DNA of 63,687 nucleotides from an uncultured Monoglobus sp. (GCA_947624305.1 CANQKC010000015.1:1-63687); one strand, 5' to 3'. Counted from the stretch's first letter, positions 27,522 to 36,578 are shown. Notes: generated by a model from the letters alone, not told the origin. Numbers and translations: made by a program.

Positions 27522-27591
27522 ATTGATCCTCCATGCATATAATAATACCATTCTTTTTTAATGTTTGCAACAAAAAACAGCCCGAATTATA

Positions 27592-27620
27592 TTGATTTTC
27601 CAAAAAATTTATGCTATGCT
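27592..27620 (+). promoter_or_regulatory. Promoter of the DUF3791/DUF3990 module
   Basis: TTGATT (27592-27597) and TATGCT (27615-27620), spacer 17 bp, about 30 bp upstream of the first gene; the box hexamers are imperfect. Confidence 0.55.
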
Positions 27621-27648
27621 ATATTTAACAAAATAAAAGAAATCGGTG

Positions 27649-27873
27649 ATGAACGTGTTTACAGACAAAGAACTTAAATTTTCTTTATTTTTAATATATA
27701 TTTTAGCCGAAAGCTGGAAAATTGCCCCGTCGGAGGTTTATCATATTTTAAATTCAACGGGAATATTTGACGACTATATTATTTCGTGTTATGACACGCT
27801 TCACACATTGGGAAGCGAATGCCTCGTGGAAGATATAACCGAATTTGTCAGAGAGCGGGGTGCGTCGCTATGA
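27649..27873 (+). CDS. DUF3791 small protein, candidate antitoxin
   Basis: This 74 aa protein matches the DUF3791 pattern, with ELKFSLFLIYILAESW followed by a SEVYHILNSTGIFDDYII-like helix and LVEDITEFVRERG. The family is small, helical and found beside DUF3990 proteins in gut Firmicutes. Its stop overlaps the next start (ATGA at 27870-27873), so the two are translated together. Antitoxin role is inference from size and pairing. A GTG at 27646 is an alternative start. Confidence 0.8.
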   Translation: MNVFTDKELKFSLFLIYILAESWKIAPSEVYHILNSTGIFDDYIISCYDTLHTLGSECLVEDITEFVRERGASL

Positions 27874-28352
27874 TAGTGTATCACGGTTCCGTTTTAAAAA
27901 TAGAAAAACCGAATACCGTATTTTCTAAAAAATTTCTGGATTTTGGCTCGGGCTTCTATGTTACGACCTATAAAGATCAAGCCGAAAGATGGGCAAAACG
28001 CAAGTCGATCAGACTGCGGCGCTCTCCCGTTGTTAACATTTATGAAATGGATATTTCGGACAATAATATCAATGTACTGAAATTTGAAAACGAGAATGAA
28101 GATTGGCTCGACTTTGTATGCGACTGTCGCAAGGGCAGTGAAACATATAAAAATTATGACGTGATAATCGGCAAAGTTGCCGATGATGATGTGTTTAAAA
28201 CCATAGATATGTACACGCGCGGCATATGGGACAAATCCAAAGTCCTTGAAGAATTGAGGTTTTACAAAATGAATGATCAAATCTGCTTTGTAAATCAAGC
28301 CGTGCTCGACACTGCGCTGAATTATGTCGGAGCGTATAAGGTTGGTGAATAA
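27870..28352 (+). CDS. DUF3990 protein, candidate ADP-ribosyltransferase-like toxin
   Basis: The 160 aa product starts IVYHGSV and has DFGSGFYVTTYKDQAERWA (about residues 24-42) and a late DQICFVNQ. These are the DUF3990 hallmarks; the YHG, GFY...A..WA and a third acidic/amide position resemble the three strands of an ADP-ribosyltransferase active site, which I infer and have not verified. Start is fixed by the ATGA overlap with the DUF3791 gene. It is the middle gene of a three-gene module ending 1 bp before the next start. Confidence 0.78.
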   Translation: MIVYHGSVLKIEKPNTVFSKKFLDFGSGFYVTTYKDQAERWAKRKSIRLRRSPVVNIYEMDISDNNINVLKFENENEDWLDFVCDCRKGSETYKNYDVIIGKVADDDVFKTIDMYTRGIWDKSKVLEELRFYKMNDQICFVNQAVLDTALNYVGAYKVGE

Positions 28353-28353
28353 C

Positions 28354-28575
28354 ATGAATGATAGAAATTCTATATACAAACAGAATTTAGAGGATGACAT
28401 TATAACACAGGTCGCGAAAATAAAAAATATTTCTCTGCGAGACGCTTTGAATATTTATTACAAAAGCAGGCTTGCGCGGCAAATTAATGACGGCTCATAC
28501 GGAATTGAGAATATGGATTTTAAATATCTCGCAAACGATTTGATCGAGAATGAATCCGAACTGTTTAAAAAATAA
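28354..28575 (+). CDS. Third small protein of the DUF3990 module
   Basis: This 73 aa, mostly helical protein (DIITQVAKIKNISLRDALNIYYKSRLARQINDG) starts 1 bp after the DUF3990 stop. I do not recognise a named family with confidence; it resembles the small proteins that co-occur with DUF3990 genes, and the DALNIYYKS helix pair could be a DNA- or partner-binding surface. It may be a second antitoxin or regulator. Codon use and AT content of the whole module (27649-28575) are clearly more AT-rich than the surrounding genes, a sign of recent acquisition. Confidence 0.65.
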   Translation: MNDRNSIYKQNLEDDIITQVAKIKNISLRDALNIYYKSRLARQINDGSYGIENMDFKYLANDLIENESELFKK

Positions 28576-28596
28576 TTTACGCAAATGAGGTAACAA

Positions 28597-30450
28597 ATGG
28601 CAAACTTTAAAACACAATACGAGGACTGTCTGCGGCGGGTGCAGAAGCCCGCGCGCTATATCGGCAACGAGTTCGGCAGTGTGCATAAGGAAAAAACCGA
28701 CGATATGATGTCGTTCGCGTTCTGCTTTCCGGATGTGTACGAGGTCGGCATGTCGCATTTGGGAATGAAGATCCTCTATCACATGCTCAACGAGCGCGAC
28801 GACACGGTGTGCGAGCGCGTTTTCGCCCCCTGGGGCGATATGGAGGACGAGATGCGCGGCCGCGCCATACCCCTGCTTTCGATGGAAAGCTATACCCCGG
28901 TCCGTGAGTTTGATATCGTCGGCTTTACTCTGCAATACGAGATGAGCTATTCAAACGTTGTAAACATGCTCGACCTCGCGGGGATCCCGCTGAGGACAAG
29001 CGAGCGCGGCGCGGGCGACCCGTTCGTCTGCTGCGGCGGCCCCTGCGCCTACCACGCGGAGCCGCTCGCGGAGCTTGTGGATTTCTTCATTCTCGGCGAG
29101 GGCGAGGAAGTCAACAACGAGATCATGGACGCGTACAAAAAGTGGCGTGGCAGCGGCGGGAGCCGCGACGATTTTCTGCTCTCCATAGTCGCTTTGGGCG
29201 GAGTCTATGTGCCGAAATTTTACGACGTGGAGTTTAACGACGACAACACGATAAAGCGTTTTGAGCCCAACCGCCCCGGCGTTCCGAAGCGGGTCAGGAA
29301 GCGTATCATACTCGACTTTGACAAATGCTATGCGCCCGAGAAGCTGATCGTGCCGTTTATGGAGACGGTGCATGACAGAATTCAGCTCGAGCTGTTCCGC
29401 GGCTGCATCCGCGGCTGCCGCTTCTGTCAGGCGGGATATATCTACCGCCCCGTCCGCGAGCGCGGCGTGGAGCGCCTGACCAAGATCGCCGAAAGCTGCA
29501 TAAAAAACACCGGCTATGACGAAATGTCAATGACGTCGCTTTCGACCAGCGACTACCGAAATTTGCAGGAGCTTATCGACAGCCTGCTTGAGCTGACCGT
29601 GGACAAACGGATCAACCTTTCGCTGCCCTCGCTCAGAGTGGACAACTTTTCAATGGAGCTTATGGAAAAGGTGCAGAAGGTGAAAAAGAGCGGCCTCACG
29701 TTCGCTCCCGAGGCGGGGACTCAGCGCCTCAGGGACGTTATCAACAAAAACGTGGTCGAGAGCGACCTGATAAGGACCTCAAAAATCGCTTTCGGCGGCG
29801 GCTATAACAGGATAAAGCTTTACTTCATGCTGGGCCTGCCCACTGAGACATACGACGATGTGAAGGGCATTGCCGACCTTGCCAAAAAGGTTATCGACGA
29901 GGGATTTTTCTCGATCCCGCCCGAGGAGCGCAGGGGCAGGAGCGTCAGCATAACGGTGAGCACCTCGTTTTTTGTACCAAAGCCGTTCACCCCGTTCCAG
30001 TGGGAACCGCAGAACCTTATTTCCGAAATGGAGGACAAGGCAAGGTTCTTAAAGGAAAATATCCGCTCAAAAAAAATCGTGTACAACTGGCACAACAGCG
30101 ACATCAGCCTGCTTGAGGCGGTGTTCGCCAAGGGCGACAGACGGCTGTCGGAGGTGCTGATAACCGCGCAGAAGCTGGGCTGCAAATTTGACGGCTGGAG
30201 CGACTTTTTCGACTATGATAAGTGGCTCGAGGCGTTTAAGATACACAATATCAACCCCGCGTTTTACGCGAATCGCAGAATTCCGTACGACGAGATCCTG
30301 CCTTGGGACTATGCCGACATCGGCGTTCCGAAATCGTTTTTGATAAAAGAGCACAAAAAGGCGTATGAGGGCAGAACCACGCCCGGCTGCCGCGAGAAAT
30401 GCAGCGGCTGCGGCGCGGCGTCATTCGGGGGAGGTGTGTGCTTTGAGTAA
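28597..30450 (+). CDS. B12-binding-type radical SAM protein, TIGR03960 family
   Basis: The 617 aa protein has an N-terminal cobalamin-binding-like domain and a radical SAM domain with CIRGCRFC (CX3CX2C cluster motif) near residue 270, a SAM-binding GGGYNRIKLYFMLGLPTE, and a Cys-rich C-terminus (CREKCSGCG). The family is always found with the TIGR03936/DUF2344 partner, whose gene overlaps its 3' end by 8 bp here. The reaction is not known; a link to tRNA or ribosome modification has been supposed because of frequent proximity to rplU/rng, absent here. Confidence 0.9.
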   Translation: MANFKTQYEDCLRRVQKPARYIGNEFGSVHKEKTDDMMSFAFCFPDVYEVGMSHLGMKILYHMLNERDDTVCERVFAPWGDMEDEMRGRAIPLLSMESYTPVREFDIVGFTLQYEMSYSNVVNMLDLAGIPLRTSERGAGDPFVCCGGPCAYHAEPLAELVDFFILGEGEEVNNEIMDAYKKWRGSGGSRDDFLLSIVALGGVYVPKFYDVEFNDDNTIKRFEPNRPGVPKRVRKRIILDFDKCYAPEKLIVPFMETVHDRIQLELFRGCIRGCRFCQAGYIYRPVRERGVERLTKIAESCIKNTGYDEMSMTSLSTSDYRNLQELIDSLLELTVDKRINLSLPSLRVDNFSMELMEKVQKVKKSGLTFAPEAGTQRLRDVINKNVVESDLIRTSKIAFGGGYNRIKLYFMLGLPTETYDDVKGIADLAKKVIDEGFFSIPPEERRGRSVSITVSTSFFVPKPFTPFQWEPQNLISEMEDKARFLKENIRSKKIVYNWHNSDISLLEAVFAKGDRRLSEVLITAQKLGCKFDGWSDFFDYDKWLEAFKIHNINPAFYANRRIPYDEILPWDYADIGVPKSFLIKEHKKAYEGRTTPGCREKCSGCGAASFGGGVCFE

Positions 30451-31123
30451 AAGACGGCTGATGTTTTCAAAGCTCGGCATGGCGAAATATATCTCCCACC
30501 TTGACCTGCTGCGCTGCTTCACCCGCTCGATCATGCGGGCGGAGCTGCCGGTGGTTTACAGCCAAGGCTTCAATCCGCACCAGAAAATGACGTTTTCACT
30601 CCCTCTGTCCGTCGGAGTCACAAGCGGCTGCGAGTGCGCGGACATTGAATTCCGCGACGGGATCGCGGACGCCGAAATTATGGAGCGCCTTAACGCGAGC
30701 CTGCCTCCCGACATCAGAATTTTATCGGTCGGCGACCCGAAAATTTCCGCCAACGACATTTTCGCGGCGGAATACAGAGTGACGCTGCTTTGCGATGATC
30801 CCGACGGGAACGCGGCGCGGGCAGTCGACAATTTTTTCGCGCAGCCCGAGGTCGCGATAATCAAGCGCACCAAGAAAAAGGGCGAGCAGGAGATGAACCT
30901 TATGGATTTTGTCATCGGCGCCGAGACCCCGAAAATCACGGACGAGGGAATAGAATTTTATCTCACGCTGTCGGCGGGCGGACAGAAAAACTTAAAGCCC
31001 GAGATAGCCGTTGAGGCCCTGATCAAATATCTGAGATCAAACCGCGGCCCTGACGCCGCGGGATACAATATCCACCGAATCAAAATACTTTACGACAAAA
31101 ACAACCCGAAAATATTTAAGTAA
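30443..31123 (+). CDS. TIGR03936/DUF2344 radical-SAM-associated protein
   Basis: This 226 aa protein has the family start KRRLMFSKLGMAKYISHLDL and SQGFNPHQKMTFSLPLSVG. It is the obligate partner of the upstream radical SAM protein. The start is TTG at 30443, with a GGAGGT ribosome site 8 bp before it and an 8 bp overlap with the upstream gene; an in-frame extension to 30365 would overlap more and is less likely. Confidence 0.87.
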   Translation: MSKRRLMFSKLGMAKYISHLDLLRCFTRSIMRAELPVVYSQGFNPHQKMTFSLPLSVGVTSGCECADIEFRDGIADAEIMERLNASLPPDIRILSVGDPKISANDIFAAEYRVTLLCDDPDGNAARAVDNFFAQPEVAIIKRTKKKGEQEMNLMDFVIGAETPKITDEGIEFYLTLSAGGQKNLKPEIAVEALIKYLRSNRGPDAAGYNIHRIKILYDKNNPKIFK

Positions 31124-31147
31124 AATTCATATACAGGAGGTAACAAG

Positions 31148-32224
31148 ATGAAAAGAATTGGTATTCTCACGAGCGGCGGCGACTGCCAGGGCCTTAACTC
31201 GGCGATCAGAGGCGTCGCGAAGGCGCTCTACGAGCACTTCGGGGCTGACCTTGAGATCTACGGAATTAAGAACGGTTATCACGGCCTCATCAACGGCATT
31301 TACCGCAAAATGGAGCCGATAGATTTCTCGGGCCTGCTTATCCGCGGCGGCACGATCCTCGGCACGTCGCGCCAGCCCTTCAAGACTATGCAGGACAAGG
31401 ACAAGGACGGTGTGACAAAAGTTGAGAAGATGAAAAAGAACTACAAAAAGATGAAGCTCGACTGTCTGGTCGTTCTTGGCGGAAACGGAACGCACAAGAC
31501 CGCCAACCTGCTCAGCGAGGAGGGCCTTAACGTTATCGGTCTGCCGAAAACGATAGACAACGACCTTTGGGGCACCGACATGACCTTCGGTTTTTACAGC
31601 GCGCTGAACGTCGCGACCGACGTTATCGACCGCATACACACCACCGCGACATCGCACAGCCGCGTGTTCATCGTTGAGATAATGGGCCACAAGGTCGGCT
31701 GGCTCACGCTCTACGCGGGAATTGCCGGAGGCGCGGACGTTATACTCCTGCCCGAGATCCCCTATGACATCGACAGCGTCAACCGCGAGCTCGCCAAGCG
31801 CGCCAGCATCGGAAAAAGCTTCTCTATAATCGCGGTCGCCGAGGGCGCGATCTCGAAAGAGGAAGCCGCAATGAGCAAAAAAGAGTTCAAAAAGCACCGC
31901 GCCAAGATGAAGCAGCCCTCGATCGCCTACCGCGTGGCCGACGAGCTGCGCGACAAGCACCCGAATGAGATACGCGTGTGCGTTCCGGGCCACTTTCAGC
32001 GCGGCGGCAGCCCCTGCCCCTATGACAGAGTCCTGACGACCCGCATAGGCACAAGCGCGGCGCAGCTTATCGCTAAGAAAAAATACGGCTACATGATAGC
32101 CCTCAAGGACAACGAGATCGTTCCCGTTCCGCTGAAGGACGTTGCGGGTAAGCTCAAGGTCGTGACCCCCGACTGCAACGAGGTCGTAACCGCCCGCCAG
32201 ATGGGAATTTGCTTCGGTGACTAA
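31148..32224 (+). CDS. pfkA: 6-phosphofructokinase, mixed-substrate group III type
   Basis: The 358 aa glycolytic enzyme has GILTSGGDCQGLNSAIRG, GGNGTHKTA and GLPKTIDND. In E. coli numbering Gly104 is kept, which usually means ATP as donor, but Asp103 is Asn and Gly124 is Lys, features usually seen in PPi-dependent forms; this combination defines the group III clade. A GGAGGT ribosome site precedes ATG and a terminator follows. Confidence 0.93.
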   Translation: MKRIGILTSGGDCQGLNSAIRGVAKALYEHFGADLEIYGIKNGYHGLINGIYRKMEPIDFSGLLIRGGTILGTSRQPFKTMQDKDKDGVTKVEKMKKNYKKMKLDCLVVLGGNGTHKTANLLSEEGLNVIGLPKTIDNDLWGTDMTFGFYSALNVATDVIDRIHTTATSHSRVFIVEIMGHKVGWLTLYAGIAGGADVILLPEIPYDIDSVNRELAKRASIGKSFSIIAVAEGAISKEEAAMSKKEFKKHRAKMKQPSIAYRVADELRDKHPNEIRVCVPGHFQRGGSPCPYDRVLTTRIGTSAAQLIAKKKYGYMIALKDNEIVPVPLKDVAGKLKVVTPDCNEVVTARQMGICFGD

Positions 32225-32237
32225 AGCATAAACTTTT

Positions 32238-32266
32238 TGCCCCGGCACATATGCCGGGGCATTTTT
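32238..32266 (+). terminator. Terminator of pfkA
   Basis: TGCCCCGGCA pairs with TGCCGGGGCA and is followed by TTTTT. Confidence 0.92.
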
Positions 32267-32296
32267 GGTTATTCTAAGCAATATTGAGGTGATTTT

Positions 32297-33298
32297 ATGA
32301 AAGAACAGATAAGATGCGATCTCGCGCTTGAGGCAAAGGAGCTGTATTCCGAGAGCGTCGAGCAGGAGCCCGATATGAGCGGCATCAGCGTCAGGGAATA
32401 CTCCGAGCAGGATATAATAAAAGTCACGCGGGTCATCATCCACAACTCAAAGGGTGAGGAAAGCCTCGGCAAGCCGATCGGAGATTATATAACGATCGAG
32501 ATGCCGAGCAGGTTTTACGGCGAGCAAAAGATATACGAGGAAATGTGCCGCGTGTGCGCCAAAGAGCTCAAGACGCTGACCGACAAGTTTTTAAGCGGCG
32601 ACGACGACGTTGTCCTCGTTGTGGGGCTCGGCAACCAGAACATCACAGCGGACGCGCTGGGGCCGAAGGTGATCTCGTCGCTGATGATAACGAGGCACCT
32701 TAAGGAATATGTTCCCGACGAAATCCAGAAGGGAGTGCGCTCGGTCTGCGGGATTGTGCCCGGTGTGCTGGGCCTGACCGGGATCGAGACCGGCGAGATA
32801 ATCCAGGGCGTGACCGACAGAATAAAGCCGAAGCTCGTTATCGCGATAGACGCGCTGTGCTCTCGCAAAATGGAAAGGGTAAACACCACCATTCAGATCG
32901 CCGACACGGGAATAACGCCCGGCGAGGGCGTCGGCAACAAGCGCAAGGGCTTAAACCGCGACACGCTCGGCGTTCCGGTCATAGCAATCGGTGTGCCGAC
33001 AGTGGTGGACGCGGCGACCATAGCCGGCGACACTCTCGACATGCTCGTTGACGCGGCGGGCGGCGACAGCAAAATAAAGGACAAGCCCACCGCGAAAATT
33101 TTAAAAATCATAGGCGACATGGCCGACGAAAAATACGATCTGATACGCGAGGTCATACGCCCCGAGTTCGGCAGCTTTATCGTCGCGCCGAAGGACGTTG
33201 ACACGATAATCGACGACATATCCTCGGTGGTCGCGAACGGAATAAACATAGCCGTAAACGAGGGGATAACGCTGAGCGATGTTGACAGATACAGATGA
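32297..33298 (+). CDS. gpr: Spore protease GPR
   Basis: GPR is an aspartic endopeptidase that degrades small acid-soluble spore proteins on germination. The 333 aa protein has EQIRCDLALEAKELY (zymogen N-terminus), VVGLGNQNITADALGP, and the conserved TADALGPK and IAIDALCSR segments. It shows that the host makes endospores. No sigma-G promoter could be assigned by eye in the 72 bp upstream. Confidence 0.95.
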   Translation: MKEQIRCDLALEAKELYSESVEQEPDMSGISVREYSEQDIIKVTRVIIHNSKGEESLGKPIGDYITIEMPSRFYGEQKIYEEMCRVCAKELKTLTDKFLSGDDDVVLVVGLGNQNITADALGPKVISSLMITRHLKEYVPDEIQKGVRSVCGIVPGVLGLTGIETGEIIQGVTDRIKPKLVIAIDALCSRKMERVNTTIQIADTGITPGEGVGNKRKGLNRDTLGVPVIAIGVPTVVDAATIAGDTLDMLVDAAGGDSKIKDKPTAKILKIIGDMADEKYDLIREVIRPEFGSFIVAPKDVDTIIDDISSVVANGINIAVNEGITLSDVDRYR

Positions 33299-33308
33299 GA
33301 ATACGAAA

Positions 33309-33334
33309 ACAGGGCCGCAAAGCGGCCCTGTCTG
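33309..33334. terminator. Terminator between convergent gpr and thioesterase genes
   Basis: ACAGGGCCGC / GCGGCCCTGT hairpin with AAA loop. The downstream run is CTGTT on the plus strand and TTTTCG on the minus strand, so it may serve both genes. Confidence 0.85.
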
Positions 33335-33742
33335 TTAAAGCAGCGTTTTTAACGCCTCATATATTTCCGGATATTTTTTCTTAAGGTTAAGAGGCCTGAA
33401 GTTTTTGTCGGTGAAGCCGTGGGTGGTATAACCCTCGGCAAGCAGCGCGTCGTCAGCGCAGCGGATTATTTTATATTCAAATCCGCATTTCGCGACACCG
33501 AGGCGGCTCAGGCGCACCTCGATCCACACGTCGTCCTGATAGCGCGCGCCCTCGATAAATTTCGCGTAGCAGTCAAGGAGCGGCAGCAGCACGCCCCGCT
33601 CCTCCACTTCGCGATATGACATTCCGCAGGTTTTGAAAAACTCGGTTCTTCCGACCTCGAACCACGGAAAATATCTCGAGTGGTGCACCACGCCCATGCT
33701 GTCGGTCTCGGCGTAGCGCACCGTTATCTTTGTTCTGAACAT
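33335..33742 (-). CDS. Acyl-CoA thioesterase, 4HBT/YbgC family
   Basis: The 135 aa hot-dog fold enzyme has the YbgC pattern: VRYAETDSMGVVHHSRYFPWFEVGR with the catalytic Asp, followed by the YEYKI-type strand. It hydrolyses short acyl- or aryl-CoA esters. Its start overlaps the stop of pyk by 1-3 bp. Confidence 0.88.
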   Translation of the reverse strand: MFRTKITVRYAETDSMGVVHHSRYFPWFEVGRTEFFKTCGMSYREVEERGVLLPLLDCYAKFIEGARYQDDVWIEVRLSRLGVAKCGFEYKIIRCADDALLAEGYTTHGFTDKNFRPLNLKKKYPEIYEALKTLL

Positions 33743-35502
33743 TACATTATCTTGGCCACGCCGGAATATACCTGGCCTCTCGGGCCGTCAATCGTCACGG
33801 TCGTGCCGTTCTTGAGTATTTTGGTCGCTCCGTCAACGCCGACAAGAACCGGAATATCCAAAGTCATTCCCACAACGGCCGCGTGAGACGTGGCGCCGCC
33901 AACCTCGGTGATAATGGCCGAGGCGCGTCTGCACAGCGAAATAAGCTCGTTATTCGTCTCGTGGATAACCAGAATGTCTCCATCCTCAAAGTTCTTGAGC
34001 GCGTCGTTATTGCTTGCCGCGACGCAAACCTTGCCGCTGACCGAATTGGTCGAGAAGCTCTGGCCCGCGGCCAGCATATCTCCGACAAGCTGAACCTTGA
34101 GCACGTTTGTGGTTCCGCTGATGCCGAGCGGCGATCCGCCAGTCAGAACGACAACGTCGCCCTTTTTGACTATATCGGTCTCCTCAACGGCGCAATCGAC
34201 CGCGTGGGTGAACAGCTCGTCGCTGGTGTTCTTCATTTCGGTCAGTATCGGCGTAATGCCCCAGCTCAGATTAAGCTGGCGCCACGCCTTTTTGCTCATG
34301 GTTCCCGCGATGATCGGGCAGCTCGGACGGTACGCGGCGATTTGACGCGGGGTGTAGCCCGACTTTGAAACCGTGATGATCGCCGTGGCTCCAAGATCAT
34401 GAGCGGTGGTGCATGACGAATGGCTTATAGCGTTTGAAACGCTGGGCGACTGCTCAATGTGGCGCGACTCGAACTGAGCTATGTAATCTATCTTTTCCTC
34501 GGTCTTGTTGCAGATCTGCGCCATTGTCTTGAGCGCGCGGACGGGATATTTGCCGACCGCCGTCTCCCCGGACAGCATAACGATCGAGGTGCCGTCATAA
34601 ACAGCGTTCGCGACGTCGGAGATCTCCGCGCGGGTCGGGCGCGGATTGTGGGTTATGCTCTCGAGCATCTGCGTCGCGGTGACAACCATCTTGCCAGCGC
34701 TGTAACACTGATGAATAAGCTTTTTCTGGATCGCGGGCAGCTCGTCGAACGAGATCTCAACGCCCATGTCGCCTCTGGCGACCATGATGCCGTCGCTGAC
34801 CTTTAAGATCGACTCAACGTTGTCAACGCCCTGCTTGTTCTCTATCTTTGAGATGATCTGGATATCCTCTCCGCCGTTCTGTTCAAGAATTCTCTTGATC
34901 TCAAGCACGTCAAACGCCGAGCGCACGAACGACGCGGCGATAAAGTCAAAGTCCTGCTCAATGCCGAACTTAATGTCGGCCTCATCCTTCTCGCTCATAT
35001 ACTCCATGCTGAGCTCAATTCCCGGAATGTTGATGCTCTTGTGGTTGCTTACCGGACCGCCGTTCATTACCTCGCAGACCACGTCGCCGCCCTTGACGTT
35101 CGCCACGACCATCTCGATCAGGCCGTCGTCGATCAGAATTCTGTCGCCCGGGCGCACGTCCTCGGCAAGGTGCTTGTATGTGATCATTGTGCGCTTTTGG
35201 TCACCCAAAATCTTTTTGGGCGTCAAGGTGAACATCTGACCGGTCTCAAGCATTATACCGCCGTCTTTAAAGTCACCGGTCCTGACCTCGGGGCCCTTGG
35301 TGTCAAGCAGCAGCGCGATCGGCAGATTAAGCTCCTCGCGCATTTTCTTTACCGCGTTTATGCGCACAAGATGCTCCTCGTGCGTACCGTGCGAAAAGTT
35401 AATTCTGGCGCAGTTCATTCCGCCCAGCATAAGTTTTCTCAGCACCTCGGGATCGTCGGTGGCGGGACCTAAGGTGCAGATGATTTTTGTTTTTCTTGTC
35501 AT
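33742..35502 (-). CDS. pyk: Pyruvate kinase
   Basis: The 586 aa enzyme makes pyruvate and ATP from PEP. It has KIICTLGPATDDPEV, the catalytic AARGDMGVEI-type segment (IMVARGDMGVEIS), MLSGETAVGKYP and a C-terminal extra PEP-utilising domain with GGATSHAAVVGMTLDIPVLVG, the form common in Bacillota. It is preceded by mtrB (5 bp gap) and followed by the thioesterase. Confidence 0.97.
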   Translation of the reverse strand: MTRKTKIICTLGPATDDPEVLRKLMLGGMNCARINFSHGTHEEHLVRINAVKKMREELNLPIALLLDTKGPEVRTGDFKDGGIMLETGQMFTLTPKKILGDQKRTMITYKHLAEDVRPGDRILIDDGLIEMVVANVKGGDVVCEVMNGGPVSNHKSINIPGIELSMEYMSEKDEADIKFGIEQDFDFIAASFVRSAFDVLEIKRILEQNGGEDIQIISKIENKQGVDNVESILKVSDGIMVARGDMGVEISFDELPAIQKKLIHQCYSAGKMVVTATQMLESITHNPRPTRAEISDVANAVYDGTSIVMLSGETAVGKYPVRALKTMAQICNKTEEKIDYIAQFESRHIEQSPSVSNAISHSSCTTAHDLGATAIITVSKSGYTPRQIAAYRPSCPIIAGTMSKKAWRQLNLSWGITPILTEMKNTSDELFTHAVDCAVEETDIVKKGDVVVLTGGSPLGISGTTNVLKVQLVGDMLAAGQSFSTNSVSGKVCVAASNNDALKNFEDGDILVIHETNNELISLCRRASAIITEVGGATSHAAVVGMTLDIPVLVGVDGATKILKNGTTVTIDGPRGQVYSGVAKIM

Positions 35503-35507
35503 GTTTT

Positions 35508-35735
35508 TTATACCTCCCCTACGTTTATTACTCCTGTTTTCGTATATAGTTTTGCTTTTCCTCTGATTTTTATCGCCGACGTGTTCTCGGTGAACTGGGC
35601 GATATACGCCTCGCCCTTGTCAAGCTTCTCGGTGTGATGAAACTTCGTGTCTCTGCCGCGCGTGAGGCCGATGATCGTGACCCCGTCCTCCTCTGCGAGA
35701 ACGGTCACATAATCTCCGAAAGCGTTAACGTCCAT
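35508..35735 (-). CDS. mtrB: trp RNA-binding attenuation protein (TRAP)
   Basis: The 75 aa protein is a clear TRAP homologue: IIGLTRGRDTKFHHTEKLDKG, then IAQFTENTSAIKIRG, closely matching B. subtilis MtrB, including the RNA-binding Lys-x-Arg in KIRG and the tryptophan-pocket segment. TRAP forms an 11-mer ring that binds leaders of (G/U)AG repeats when loaded with tryptophan. No trp gene is in the window. It is the first gene of the mtrB-pyk-thioesterase run, an unusual partner. Confidence 0.93.
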   Translation of the reverse strand: MDVNAFGDYVTVLAEEDGVTIIGLTRGRDTKFHHTEKLDKGEAYIAQFTENTSAIKIRGKAKLYTKTGVINVGEV

Positions 35736-35768
35736 ACTCTGACCCCCTTAAAATTACTCTATAGAATA

Positions 35769-35797
35769 ATTATATAACAACAAAAACAAAAATGCAA
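35769..35797 (-). promoter_or_regulatory. Promoter of mtrB-pyk
   Basis: Minus-strand TTGCAT and TATAAT with 17 bp spacing, 34 bp before the mtrB start. Confidence 0.8.
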
Positions 35798-35858
35798 GAA
35801 AAATATATTTAAAATTTATATAATTTTACAAAAATATTGTTTTAAATCAATATTTTCA

Positions 35859-36578
35859 TTATCTTTCGGAACTCTGACCTCCGCCGATCGCAGCCAGCGG
35901 CGTGTCCCCGACTATTATCGTTTCTGCTATTGGGATCTCGGTCACTATGTCGTCCCCGCTCGCGCGCACGGGAGTGTTAACGCCCATCTCCGCGGTCACC
36001 TTCACGCTTATCAGGTGGCGGGTCTGATTGATCCCCGCCGCCTCAAACGAGTCGCTGAAATCTATATGTATATTCTCGTCGGTCATAACCTTGATTTTTA
36101 CCGGAAATCCCAGCGCGGAATAAAACCGTTCGGAAAACATCGACATGATCGGGATAAAAACCTCAACGCTGTTTATTCTGTCGATCCTGTTTTGAATATC
36201 TTGAGTCAGCCGCGACTTGAATGCGTTAAAGCTCTTGTAATTTACCGAAAGGCTCAATATCCTCCCGCGGCTGTCCGTCTCCTTTTTCACGAGCGCGTCA
36301 TAATCAACGCCGCCGTTTTCCACCGCGTCGATTACCGCGTCATTACATTCCCTGATAACAATACTGCTCAGATTTGAAAGCGCCATATCCCGCACAAGCG
36401 GATCGATCCGCCGCTCGATCCCCGAAAACGTATACGCTAAAGCCGCGGCGGTCAGTATCAGCGCAACAATTAATTTAATCCTCTTTTTCGCTTTCTTAAA
36501 ATCTCCGCGCGGCCTGCGCGGTCTTTTCCTCTTTTTTGCGGCAAATCTTCCCCTCAGCCTCCCGAAACGCCGTTTCAT
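35859..36578 (-). CDS. yunB: Sporulation protein YunB
   Basis: The 239 aa protein has a very basic N-terminus, one membrane segment (KLIVALILTAAALAYTFSG) and an outer domain with GFPVKIKVMTDENI. It matches the YunB family, made under sigma-E in the B. subtilis mother cell and needed for full sporulation. A GTG at 36587 is also open, but the ATG at 36578 behind GGGTGA gives a normal start. A hairpin (36621-36643) lies just upstream. Confidence 0.85.
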   Translation of the reverse strand: MKRRFGRLRGRFAAKKRKRPRRPRGDFKKAKKRIKLIVALILTAAALAYTFSGIERRIDPLVRDMALSNLSSIVIRECNDAVIDAVENGGVDYDALVKKETDSRGRILSLSVNYKSFNAFKSRLTQDIQNRIDRINSVEVFIPIMSMFSERFYSALGFPVKIKVMTDENIHIDFSDSFEAAGINQTRHLISVKVTAEMGVNTPVRASGDDIVTEIPIAETIIVGDTPLAAIGGGQSSER

